NCBI GenBank assembly: GCA_024663395.1
Contig: JANFAH010000063.1
Location: 248,001-312,000 of the forward strand
Reading direction: 5' to 3'
Origin: Pisolithus tinctorius
Lineage: Eukaryota > Basidiomycota > Agaricomycetes > Boletales > Pisolithaceae
Length of the DNA stretch: 64,000 nucleotides
Position numbers and translations under genes: made by a program. Each line of letters opens with the position of its first letter. Within the stretch, counting starts at the first letter, position 1. Shown piece by piece: positions 11,033 through 21,850 of the stretch. The notes under the pieces are model-generated. The model worked only from the letters and a program-made list of their open reading frames with translations. It ran no database searches and was not told the origin of the DNA.

Positions 11033-11918
11033 CAACTGGATCAAAACTGACAATCATGGTGCAGTTTCCTTAGAGTTGGGCACCTGTAACTGGTTTTCTC
11101 ATGCTTTGGGTATGAAATGTCCAATCACCTAGTTCATATGTACTGTACATATGTATATCCAATCTTTGCACATTTTGGATTGTTTATTGAATTTATCAAG
11201 AACAAAGACAAATGAGACCAGAATGTAAGTGGGAGGGCATGTTCCATGATACTTGTACAATGTGCCTTGCAGCAGCATTACCTGAAAGCATCAAAAATGC
11301 AAAATTGTCCAATGGTACACTTTGTATTCATCAGTTCACAATGTAGACCACTGTTTGGGAGACTCCAAGTAAGTGCCCCATCAGCCTCCACAAACCATGC
11401 CAATGTTGTGACAGAGCATTAGGCTTCACCATGAATGAAGTGCAGCAGTGAATGTGGTCACACACAGGGACCAAGCCAACCTCTATTCAGACAGTTTTCT
11501 AACATGCTGTACATACATAGCACCCCTCCAATGTTAGAAACCCATGTATCATAGACCATGCACAGAAAGATAGCAATTAGATGTTGGAGGAGTCAACAAC
11601 ATCCTACACTGTCAAGCATGAATCCAGACATGAAATACAGCCAACAACCTTGGTGATATGCAGCTTAGTCCAAAATCATGATCATGCCACCTGTGCAGTC
11701 ATGGATTGTCTATTGCCACCCCAGCCAAATGCAATAGTCAAAGTCCAACTACAATGAATGCCATGTCCATGCCATGAAGCAATGTCATATACAAAGTGTT
11801 CACAAAAAGTCTGCCAAGGCCTCACAGAGCATTGCACACAGTGTCCAGGAAGCAAGACCTGAAGTACATGACAGTAAGACAAAAGATACCATCAGTAGTG
11901 AGGTGTATTCATACCCAA
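11033..11918. other. Intergenic, no gene seen
   Basis: CpG-poor sequence downstream of GTPase copy A. I see no open frame of convincing composition, no RNA gene and no obvious repeat. Some of it may be 3' untranslated sequence of the GTPase. Confidence 0.5.
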
Positions 11919-12830
11919 TCATGCCCACCTTCCTTTACCCTTACCCTTTGGACCACTAACAGCAACCTTGCCCTCACCAGAATTCAACACATCCAGAACA
12001 TCAATGTTGCCCACAGAGAACTGAGATAACAGAGGCAATGGTGTCTGCACCCCCCTGTCTTTAGTGACAAAAGAGGAAGGTGGTCTGAGCATCAACAATG
12101 CTGAGGAACTACTGCCTCCAGAAGCAGCCAAGGTCACATCATGACTAGATGCCAACATAGAGCATAACCAACACAGCAGAAATAAAGGGTACCCACAGGG
12201 GAGATGCAGTCATCTCCTCAAAGTGGAATGTCCCACTACTACAAGATGTTCCTCAACTCCACAAAAACCCCACCTGCAGGTGCAGCCCCACAGAAATGAT
12301 CTGTGTACAAGACAGTCATGTTCAAATTTGGAACTGGTGTCCTACACCAGCAAGGATGGGAGCTATCAAAACAACATTGAGATGCAAAATGCAGGGGAGA
12401 GACATCACTCACACTACAGTTGAGGACATTGTCACATTGTGCACAAAATCTGACAATGTCACCAGGAATGCCTTGGTGACACCATCTGGCAGAGAGAATG
12501 CATGTGTGGTAACAGTACCCAGGCCAAAGATAAAGGGGTAGGGGCTATCAGGGATGCATGTTTCATGCTCCTCACTACTCAGATTGCCAGGGACAGCTGC
12601 AAGATAGAGGCTTTGAGTAAAATAGGGTCATGGGGAATGGATGATGGGATGTAAGACCTTGCAATAATATATGCCACTGAGTCATCCACAAGCAACATGT
12701 TGAAGGGACTGTAAATGTGCAGTTGTGCAGGAAAGACCACACCTGACATACACTGCACAGTGGTGTCATATAAGCAGTGACAGGCCTTTGCCCCACTGCT
12801 GCCTCTTGTTGACTGTACATGATCCCCCCC
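11919..12830 (-). pseudogene. Remnant of a dispersed OB-fold-like gene family
   Basis: On the minus strand the segment 12579-12830 encodes YDTTVQCMSGVVFPAQLHIY followed by NMLLVDDSVAYIIARSYIP. After a frame change, PYPFIFGLGTVTTHAFSLP and FLVTLSDFVHNVTMSSTV follow. Beyond an intron-like gap come TPVPNLNMTVLYTD and GGVFVELRNI. This order matches a repetitive Agaricomycete gene family with a predicted nucleic-acid-binding OB-like fold that is often found next to transposable elements. A Ser-rich tail ending GPKGKGKGRWA at 11919-12158 is consistent with the family's basic C-terminus. Frame changes and a stop suggest a dead copy. Recognition is from memory of the family, and the function of the family is not established. 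Confidence 0.45.
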
Positions 12831-12840
12831 CCCCCCCCCC
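12824..12840 (+). repeat. Poly-C tract followed by an A-rich run
   Basis: Seventeen consecutive C bases, followed directly by an A-rich run. It lies within the minus-strand OB-fold-like remnant and reads as poly-Gly (GGGGG) there. It is a likely site of slippage and sequencing error. Confidence 0.9.
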
Positions 12841-15070
12841 AAACAAAAAAAAAACATGAAGAAACCTACAACAGCAGTCATCAACATATCCATATCCACT
12901 GGGAGAACACACAACAGAGACCATAGCATGCACCACATTTTATAACCCAGAGCCCCCACTATGGATGCTGAGTGTCATGACTGTGCATTTATCCTAAGTC
13001 CCCACCCACTCCACCCACTACTCCACTGGTCATTCACTCACTCCACACCAACTCTGCCTGCCCTCTATCATTTACATGTCTTCTCTGCTCTGCCTATGAG
13101 CAGACTTGGTACCTGTCTGCTGTCAAACCATGTGAACTGGTCTACAGGAGGTCATGTGACCAACCTTTGGCCTCCTCCTTGACACTGCACAGTCAGGTAC
13201 TCCACAGTGTGTGCACCTCATGGTTCAGCACCTAGACTGTTTCCTTTCTGGTCTGTTCAATGTTACCCACCATATGTTCTCCATCTACCCTTCATTCATC
13301 ATCCAGGAAGTTTTACTTGAAAATTTACAAGTCTCCATATGTCAGTTCTGATTCTGATTACTGTACCTCCATAGTAGTATAAAAGCATGTACAGTACTCT
13401 GTTGTTCCTCAGTATGAATATCACCAAAGTTCCTACTCTGTGTCTCCTCCATCTTCTGTCTGTCAGAGTTATCTCCAAACTTCCATCTGGTCTCTTCCTC
13501 TGAAATATGAGTGCTGAGATTTGTGCAAGGGGGTAGTGCATGAGCTAAGCCTGACACCCTCACTCCATTCCACTCCTGTCTTGGTGGACTTCATCCCTGC
13601 CAATCCTCCACTAGTCAGAGTTCTGTTTTGACTGTGTCAGACTTGCTTCTGTTGTAGGTCATGACTTCTGCAAAGCATGTGACTAGGGGAAAGAAGGGAA
13701 AATTCCCTATGGTCATCCCAAGGGGTGCTGAGTGGGAAAGAGAGGCAGAATATGACACTAGAGGTGTATAGGTAGATGAGTGAGAGTTGCAGAATTTAAT
13801 TCCAGAGACTTGTGGGTGTGCAAAGAGTGAATGGACTGGGTATATGAAATTCTGAGCTACAATCTGGACATGAAAAGGGACTTCTTGATGCAGAAGGTGC
13901 AGGGAGCACAAAAGACTCTGAAAACACTGTAGATGCTAGACTCAAAGGGCACTTTAGACTCTGGGGACTCTTTTAGACTCACAAAGGACACACAGATAGT
14001 GACTCCAAAGGTGGGTGGTATTTTTCCAACACTAAGGCAGAATTATAGAGTACATGGGATGTAGGTATGAGTCAGAATAAGGTGGGGTGGGAAAACTAAA
14101 ACTCTGGAAAATAAAGACAAGTGTGACAGACATCAGTGAAGTACAGATTCATGTGAAATAGTCCAGTATGTGGTAAATGAGAGTGAAAGGAACAAAGGGC
14201 AAGATGGATATCTTCCAGCAGAATGGGGGTATATGTAAGAGGTGAAAGACAAAGCTGGTAGGGAGTGCAGGAACACTGGAGAGAGGATCATATGAATGCA
14301 AAGAAAGGCTTGCAGAATCTTTTGGGGCAACAGGGGTAACTAGAAGTTTTACTGGCATCTGGCAAGATCAGCTGGTGATGTGGCAGGGCAGTGGTTAGGT
14401 TGTGGAATCCAAGATCAATGCACTGATGACTCCAGTTGATGTGTTGATGGTCAGGGAAAAACTCCAAAGCCAAAAGGGGGTAGGACAATACATAAGGCAA
14501 CATGTGGAAAGAATTCTGAAGAGGTAGCACTGATAGGGGCTTGGCTTGGAGGTGGTGTAATTAATTGACTGTATGTTGTTTCAGCCTCAGGGAGTATATG
14601 GCTCCCTACACCATACCTCTCCCCAGACCTTGTTAAGCATTGGAGTTGGTTGGAGTAGGCCCAGACTTAACACTGAGCAACTACCCATCCTCAATGCATC
14701 TGCCCCACACAAAGTGTTCACAGTCCATGTGGCAACATGAGCAACCATACTCAAAAGGCACCAACAGCACACCACCCCACACACTATGGGGCAGACCCAA
14801 ATAAACAAAAACAAAAACATTGGACATGGGCAAGATAAGGGTAATTCATTTTTTCTCAGCATTTCTTAGTCCCAGTTAACTACATTTCACTCAACCATCT
14901 CTTCTAACAAAATTTCAAGAACCTAGAGAATCTTCATAGACACATTAGGGCATGTAGGTTTTAACATGTAGAATAGTGCTGCTACCCCATCAATTTTTTG
15001 AATTACTGTACATTGGCACACTTTCACATGACATTGGATGGAACTGCACAAGCCCTGCCTTAGGAGCAAC
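12841..15070. other. CpG-poor region without a supportable gene
   Basis: More than 2 kb of TG/CA-rich sequence with only short, biased open frames. On the minus strand near 14290-14530 a stretch (LEFFPDHQHINWSHQCIDLG) vaguely resembles the protease region of a Ty3/gypsy polyprotein, but nothing downstream supports a reverse transcriptase. Most likely old transposon sequence eroded by C-to-T change. The CpG-poor state ends sharply at the stop codon of the TPR gene at 15071. Confidence 0.4.
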
Positions 15071-18000
15071 TCACATGCGAAGTTGCCTCATCTTCACATT
15101 AATCTCCTCGCGCAACATCACAATCCGAGTATCCAAACGCAACAACATATCTGTCTCTCGTGCACACAAGGCTTGGGCATGTGCAAGGCTGTCCCTCGCA
15201 CTCTTGATCGCGCGTTTCCAAACTTCCAGTACCGTTTCACCTTCAACGGGATTCCCCCCTCCCATCACAACAGACCTCCGTTCACCTTCCTTCATATCCA
15301 GAACAGCCAGTTCGAAATGGGTCATTCCACCCACCCAACTATTCACATCCACATCCTGATAGTGTTTCAAGGCATCATGAAGCAACTTCCGCGCACCAGC
15401 GTAGTCTCCCAACGTCCGGTGCAAGATTCCCAAAATAAGTGAACGCACCGCCAATTCGTCTGATGTGTCCAGATCGAGAACTGTCCCAGGCTGTCGCATA
15501 CTCGATGAAGACCCCACATGCTCAGTCTGTATGTCCACAGGAGGTGTGAGTGCAGTCAACTCCGCGATATGCGCCAAAGCCGTTTCCTTATCGGCGTGCG
15601 CATATGTGTTCTTCGCTACATAGAAAATAGAGTTAGTCGCCTATTCGATATCTCAATCGCCATTACGAACCGACAGCGAGTTCTACAGAGAGGTAACTCG
15701 GTCAGCAGGTCCACTACATGCGATACACAGCATATCGGCTCCACCTTCTACAGGGCTAATCTTCACAGATTCCGCGAATCGCTTGGGGTCTCCTCCCCGA
15801 CGGCCATGTTTCTTCTTGTAAAACTCAACTACGAGCATGATCAGGCTCTGGCTAAAAGGCATATTGAATAACGTACGCTTCTTCTTGATAAGCACTTCTG
15901 TGGGCATGTCCCTACCTCTTCGCTTATCTAAAACTGCCGGGAGTTTATCGAACAGTCTCTGAGCCTCGTCCAATTGTCTGACGGACACGTAGCACCCTGA
16001 CAGACGTTACTCCTACTTAACATACAGTCAAATGGGACACACCAGCGGCAAGGAAGTGATACGTCGCGCGATTCCTGAAATCCACAAAGCGGAGTCAAAC
16101 TCGTACGTAAAGGGGGGTATAAGCAGCCCAACCCACCAACTATTCATCTTTGAGACATCCATAAACACTTGCGCACTCTCTTCATATCTTCTGCACTGAG
16201 ACAGCGTCCATGCTAGCTCAATGACCAACTATTCGCCACATACGACACACGGGATGCGTCAGTCTTGGACGGATTCACCCAGTAAGAAGCGGTGCGACAC
16301 ATACCAGTTCGTCGACTTGCGGCAATGATCTTTGTTGTCGACCCTCCTGAAGTGTAACAATAGCTCCCTCCGAATCACCAGATATGCGTTGGATTCTGGC
16401 CTATGATGGTGTGTCCTATGATGAAAACAAACGACATCCATGAGACCGCTGACTAACTTTATTCAGCATGCACAAAGACAGCTTAGGATGTCGATGCAAT
16501 AGCCTGGCATAACACGATCAGACTACCAGCTGAACGACACATACCTAAAAGAGATACATACCTCCTTACGATACTCTTGCATTGATCCGTGATGTGCTGC
16601 TCATCTGCATGATATCCGGACGCGAGCAATAGGCTACCGTAGTATGTCGTCAACAGTAACCTAACATATGCACGCAGTCAATCCAAATGCAAACGACTTA
16701 TAAGAACCATCATGCCATAACCAGAGTCAGCTTTCCGTGCTTTCAGTGACACCTAAACCACATACGCTCCAATCGAGGCAAACTGAAGAGAGGTACTGAC
16801 CCTGCAAACATGGCGTGCACGTCTGTGCGTGCAGCAGATACTGCAAGCGCTTTGAGTCCCAATTCCCTGTCATAGTTATACCCAAAAAGTCTGGCCAGGT
16901 TCCTATGTATATGCCACAGCCAGAGGTATTAGTGGGTCATTGGTCCAATTCATCCGATCTACTCAGCGCCCGCCAAAGTTGCTTCAACACAAATACGTAC
17001 CTTATCTTCGCAGGCAGTAAAGACAAGGCTAGATTGAACAATCCGTACCCTGAGAAAGAATGGGAGATTCCTTAGAGAAAGGGAAATCTAAAACAAACAA
17101 GGAGATACCCACCAAACGCTACCCCTGACAATATGAATTCTTCAACAGGTCCGTTAGCAGGATTGGTGATGGTACCGAGGACGGGCGTGGGAGTAGTCAG
17201 TGCACCGAGTCCTGACCACCGAACGAATAATCTGGACGTCCGAACGGGGATAGCAGGGGTCGCCTCAGCATATTGTAAACGGGTCTCTGATGGCTGGCGA
17301 GATGCTGCAGGTGTTGGTTGGCTTGGTGTCGCATATCCATCTAGCCCGGTGGGGTATAGCATTTTAAACCACCTAGCGGCCCAGTAAGCATCTTACGGAG
17401 ATCGACCAAGTCGAAAAGACTTGCTTTTTGAACTTTGAGCGTGCCCTGAAAGAAAGGCAGTGTGCGAGAATAAGAGGGAGGGAGGACAAACAAGGTAAGA
17501 AGGGCTTGCCTGTTGATCTCATACCTGGAGGGATTTCAGTGTGAGCCGTGTGGTGCGGGGGCAAAGAACGGAGACTGACAAACACTGTAAGTACCCTTTG
17601 TACGATTGGCTGTGTGCAGTGAACAAGTACATCAGTGAACTTGCCTGCTGGACAGGCATGAGTGAAAAAATACCACGTACGAGAGAGCGTGAACCAGCCC
17701 GAGGAAAATGATGATGTCGTTGTGGAGGATTTCCCATTCGATGCCCGGTTGGAAACGATGGCTCGGGGCAGATGATTTGGCAAGTTTCATCTGTTTCCTG
17801 GCGCGTTGTTCAGCGAGGGTCAAGTCTTCCAAGCCATACTCCACGAGTTCGGGCTTCACTGGGGGGTGAGTCCGAGTTCGCATCGGTCAGGGGGACATGC
17901 TAGACGAACATCCATTGACAATACAACTTTCAGGAGTGCACATACGCCGCGTCCCATAAGGGTAAACGGTGAGTTCCCCAGCCCCTCCGTGGCAAAGACG

Positions 18001-18092
18001 TTGAGAGCGGCCTCCACATCGTTTGCGAAGGCCAGGTCGAGGGCTCGCGTTGTGAGACGGAGCATCTCTTCAGTGTCCAGTGCATGGGCCAT
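15071..18092 (-). CDS. IML2: IML2/TTC39-like TPR protein, copy A
   Basis: Member of the IML2/TTC39 (former DUF3808) family of tetratricopeptide proteins; yeast Iml2 is implicated in lipid droplet and inclusion-body clearance. Start at 18092 (MAHALDTEEMLRL). Recognisable blocks follow in family order: EYGLEDLTLAEQRARKQMKLA with FQPGIEWEI near 17750; EEFILSGVAFGGYL, the family's glycine-rich helix, near 17130; and a TPR block including YEESAQVFMDVSKMNSWW near 16160. Then come the LPAVLDKRRGRDMP block, FYKKKHGRRGGDPKRFAESV and ISPVE near 15800-15900. The C-terminal block has [11 protein letters not shown] and [19 protein letters not shown], ending QLRM at 15071. Several short introns interrupt it; where I resolved one (after IKKK) the frame is kept. 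It is divergent from the GID5 copy next to it and has a paralogue at 33256-36256. Confidence 0.7.
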
Positions 18093-18249
18093 CTCTGTCT
18101 TGCATATAGCGGGAAGAACGAGGCGTGGAGAGATATGCAGAAAGTCGAAGATCTCGCTGTGGCCGCCCAGAGGCAAGAGGAAGAGAACTTCGCGTGGTCT
18201 CGCGCGTAGGCCATGTTTTTTCCCAGTGTTACACAGTGCAGTCCGTTAA

Positions 18250-18449
18250 ACATGAAATGCAGCTCAACATAACCCTTTTTTTGCAATACAACTGTCAGAT
18301 CTTCGGAAACGAATTTTCATCATCAGTAGATTCCAGCAAGACCAGTATTGTTGTCGATGTACAAGGGACCTTCCCGTGACACTGTGTGGCTGTACAGCAC
18401 TGCACAGCAATGTTGTGGTTACTGTTACGTAAGCACTTAGCCTATTTCC
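18250..18449. repeat. Insertion between TPR and GID5 copies, related to sequence at 30.87 kb
   Basis: Between the divergent TPR and GID5 genes of this copy, sequence around 18364-18410 (GGGACCTTCCCGTGACACTG and the following GGCTGTACAGCACTGCACAG) also occurs, with changes, near 30871-30945. The corresponding intergenic region beside copy C (36257-36476) lacks it. It is therefore probably a fragment of a dispersed element. Confidence 0.45.
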
Positions 18450-20110
18450 ATGACCGTGCGCCAGATCACAGTCGGTTCGCTCAAGCAGCTCAAGAACGCC
18501 GTCATCGGAAACCCGTCTGCAAAGTTATCGCTTGCCAGAGACTCTGCATTCATCCATCTGTATCGATACATTGCAAGATTTGTTGGCTGAAATGCTAATA
18601 CACCCGCAGACTCGTCAGTTGTCTTAACCATCCCATAACACCAAGCAATTGCGAAGCTCAGGGCTCGCAAGATGACATCCGCATCGAAGCTGTCCACATC
18701 ATTTCATCCTTGGCATACGGTACATCCATCCTGTATCTACAGAACTTCTGAGGCTCATACCCACTTTCGTGTTCGACAGGTTCGGAAACAGTGCTATCCG
18801 GTCTACTCCGTGCCAACGCCCACCAAGAGGTCGTTCGTGCACTCACGAGTCCGCATGCGTTAGGCACACCTCAATTGAAGGCGGCACTTGCACGCGGCCT
18901 ACGTGTGCTTGCGAGCTCGATGGCCGATGTCGTGGGTCCTTCACAGGGACCTATGCGCACGTACACATCAGAACATCGCGCGGAAGCCAAGGTTGCACTC
19001 AGCTTTCTCTTCGAAGTAGGTTGTTTGCCTATATGCACTGGTCGAGTGCGACAGCTGATGGAAAATTGGCACCATGGATCAGTATGAATGTCTTGACGTT
19101 TACCTCCCCCTACTCGAAGATTCCTCTCTACAAACATCCCTCTCCATTGCTCAACTTATCAGTGCAGCAGTCCGCACTGACACCCACCGCACCGCCATCA
19201 TCGAATGGTTCCCGCCCAAAGAACGCCAAAAAGAAATAAAAAAATCGAAGAGGATGGGAGAAACATGATGTCATCTACCAGGCTACCTGGTAGACACGGA
19301 ACTTGGGTCCTTCGTCACCTTATCGCTATGATCCAACAAAAAGGGTTGCAAGGAAAGCATGTGTCAGGCCGCCGTGTAACCGGGATACAGACACAAGAAG
19401 CCGCTTTATCTTCTGTGGTAGCACCGGTGATGGAAAATCCTTCCGTGGCAAACACCTTGGCCAAGAAACTGTTGGAAGGTACGTTTATCGCGTGCTCCTA
19501 TGGTTGTATTTTGACTTCACGATGCTCGAAGCTCTTGTTCCTGCTCTTAAACTTGTTTTGGCACGTGCCAAGAGCTGGGTAACGAGCGTACAGCTGGCGG
19601 CTTCATGATGGTCAGTTTACTGCGTGTATGCATGTTCATGCATTCACACTAGGTCATTTAGTGCTACTCACATCATCCGTGCTCAAGGCAACCACCCTCC
19701 AGGTCATTCGGACCACACAGCAGTCCTAACCTCTATCCACGTTGTCAACCTCACCATTTCCTCGACGTCCAAGCAGCCGCAAAGCCAGATCAAAGCATGC
19801 TATGCGCTATGTGAGTAGCTCTCGTACCGCCTAGCGTTTTCTGTACAGATTCACTTGTCAAGAACGAAAAAGATTTTTGCTTCGAAGCAGCGGGCTAGGG
19901 GCGTACTAGCCAGTTTAGCATCTCTTGCTAAATCGATTACATCCGAGAAGACAGTGACCGTTGTGGAGTCGACGAGCCCGATAGCAGGGTCAGCTTGGCG
20001 GCGCCGCATCAGGTGTTCAAGAAGGAAGACGAGAATGTGCATGTGATTGCTGCTTCGTTGGCGACGGCGTGTAACCTCGTCGACGATTTCTTCCCTTTGC
20101 TTCTGTTGAC
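18450..20110 (+). pseudogene. GID5/ARMC8 armadillo gene, decayed copy B
   Basis: This copy starts like the full-length gene at 36477: MTVRQITVGSLKQLKNAVIG at 18450. It shares the exon encoding GLLRANAHQEVVRALTSPHA and the MDQYECLDVYLPLLEDS exon at 19074. An extra A in the A-run near 19238 shifts the frame, giving KKSKRMGET then a stop, whereas copy C reads KNRRGWEK. Further on, blocks corresponding to HIIRAQGNH and VFKKEDENVHVIAASLATAC survive. About 300 bp between IAGSA and VFKKEDE are missing, and the last third of the gene is absent, exactly as in copy A. Near-identity with copy C over the first 700 bp indicates a recent duplication or gene conversion there. Confidence 0.8.
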
Positions 20111-20249
20111 GAAAGATCGATCAATGAGTGCAAGAGGAGATCAGAGATGTAGAGAAGCGTACTCCGGAGGGTGTACCACGTCACGTTGATGGGGTTTGGG
20201 GAGCAGGGAAGAAAAACCAAGTGTCGTTTTGGGAGGTGTGAAGCTCTTG

Positions 20250-20900
20250 ACTTCAGGCACAGCATAGTTGACAGACTCGATTAATATCTGTCGCAGGCGG
20301 AAAATTTCCACGTCATCCCTATAGACCAGTTCTTCTTGACTCGTGTTGCATACTCTTACTGACATACTTGAGCCTTGTACTTCGTGGCAGACGGCGGCCT
20401 AAGAAGCATAACGTATTCACCGGCAGCCCTGCGTTGCCCTGTGTCATACTTCGTGTTCCGGCGACTTTCGCGAGAATCATTGTGAAACATACCATCTCCC
20501 TTGAAGCCGGTGACGCCCGCGTCACTTCCAGACCCTAATTCGCAGCTTCCTTGCCCTTACCCTTGCATCCCTCCTCATCGGCGGTACATATTACAAAAGG
20601 GGGCGAGGGCAGCACCTCCAAGCTCATCACATCCTCGACCGGTACAAATAAAGAGTTCACAATCGCATCTGTATTCCTACCTCTTTTCTTTCCTCGTTCA
20701 TCGTGAGACGATCTGAGGCCAGGTGCATCACCGGCGTCGTGCCTCTTCACCTCGTCGGCCAGGATTCGGAGTAAAGTGGATGCGTTAGCCTGTCTGGAAG
20801 ATAGGGGAGGATTGCCATCGCGGAGGCATGCGATGGACGTAGGAAGAGCGACTTCATGAGCATGAACGATGACAAGGACAAAGGAGGCTGAGGGCGAGGG
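20250..20900 (-). other. Unidentified minus-strand coding remnant (copy B)
   Basis: Counterpart of the segment at 2280-3000. The clearest open stretch is 20535-20750, starting KRHDAGDAPGLRSSHDERGK and containing DVMSLEVLPSPPFVICTA. I do not recognise the family. Compared with copy A, substitutions mostly keep the reading frame in this stretch, which hints at past coding. From about 20900 to 21850 this copy also has sequence not seen in copy A and I find no gene in it. Confidence 0.3.
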
Positions 20901-21850
20901 TACGCCACAAGATGTGATCGTCGCTCATCATGGTGACGAGGAAAATGCGACTTGCACCGATCATGTGCATTGAGAATATGGGTTTAGTGGGGAACGCCGA
21001 GGACGAGGGAAGTGAGCAGCAGCAGTGCGTTTCCAACCCCTCTTCGCCAGCAACCGACAACGGTCTCGACCAAATGCTGATCCACGCCCCCTGGAAACGA
21101 CTGTCGCTCTCGCCTGTACAATTTGCGTCCCCGCCTTACCCGAGTCGACATTAGCTATCAAGCCTTCTGCGTCAGTACTTGAACAGTGCGTTGCTTCTGG
21201 GCGCTTCGGCCTTCCATGGGTAATGTTGCTGTACCTTCACCTATTCCCCAGCTACCCCTCCCGCACCCATATCTCGCGGACGCGAACGTCTGAAAAAGGC
21301 GCGTTCCTTCTGTACAGCTTTATTGATCCAAAGGCTGATTCAGACGAGCGCATGTCCTCGTAGAAGTGGAGAAGCTTTATCGAGATTGGCATTGCTTGCT
21401 TGGCGTGGCATGATCCTGTGCTGCATAGCCCTCCCATTCTCCCATCCTCTTGCGCATAACGGATACACCGATCCGATGCATTTCGTTGCATTGCTCCCGC
21501 TAAAGATCTAGCTATACCTTAAGCTCCAAAAACGCATACTAATTCCTTCGATGTCGAACTTTAACACGTCCGGTTCTTCCTGTTTGTACAATTCGACCAC
21601 TGGTGTAATAGTAGGGTTACTTTCAACACAAAAGCCAGAACATATACTTAGCACGTACTTTTTGTGCCAGAAGAAAAACTGGTACAATTTGGGATCAGAG
21701 TGGCGTAGCGCTGTGCCAGGCCTCAGGCGCCTTCATATCGATCAAAGAGTCCGCAGCTCCACGCCCTTTCCACTCGTCCGCCTCCATCTCATAGCATAGC
21801 GTACTGTCTCCTACGACACACCAAGAACCTCGGTCATCCTTGCATCGTTT

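Noticed and set aside
14290..14530. A Ty3/gypsy protease-like stretch on the minus strand
   Set aside because: Only one weak motif, with no reverse transcriptase, integrase or LTR nearby.
18769..19239. A 156-codon plus-strand frame overlapping the GID5 exons (also at 36796-37266)
   Set aside because: It runs in a different frame across true exons and introns of GID5; it is conserved only because the copies are nearly identical.
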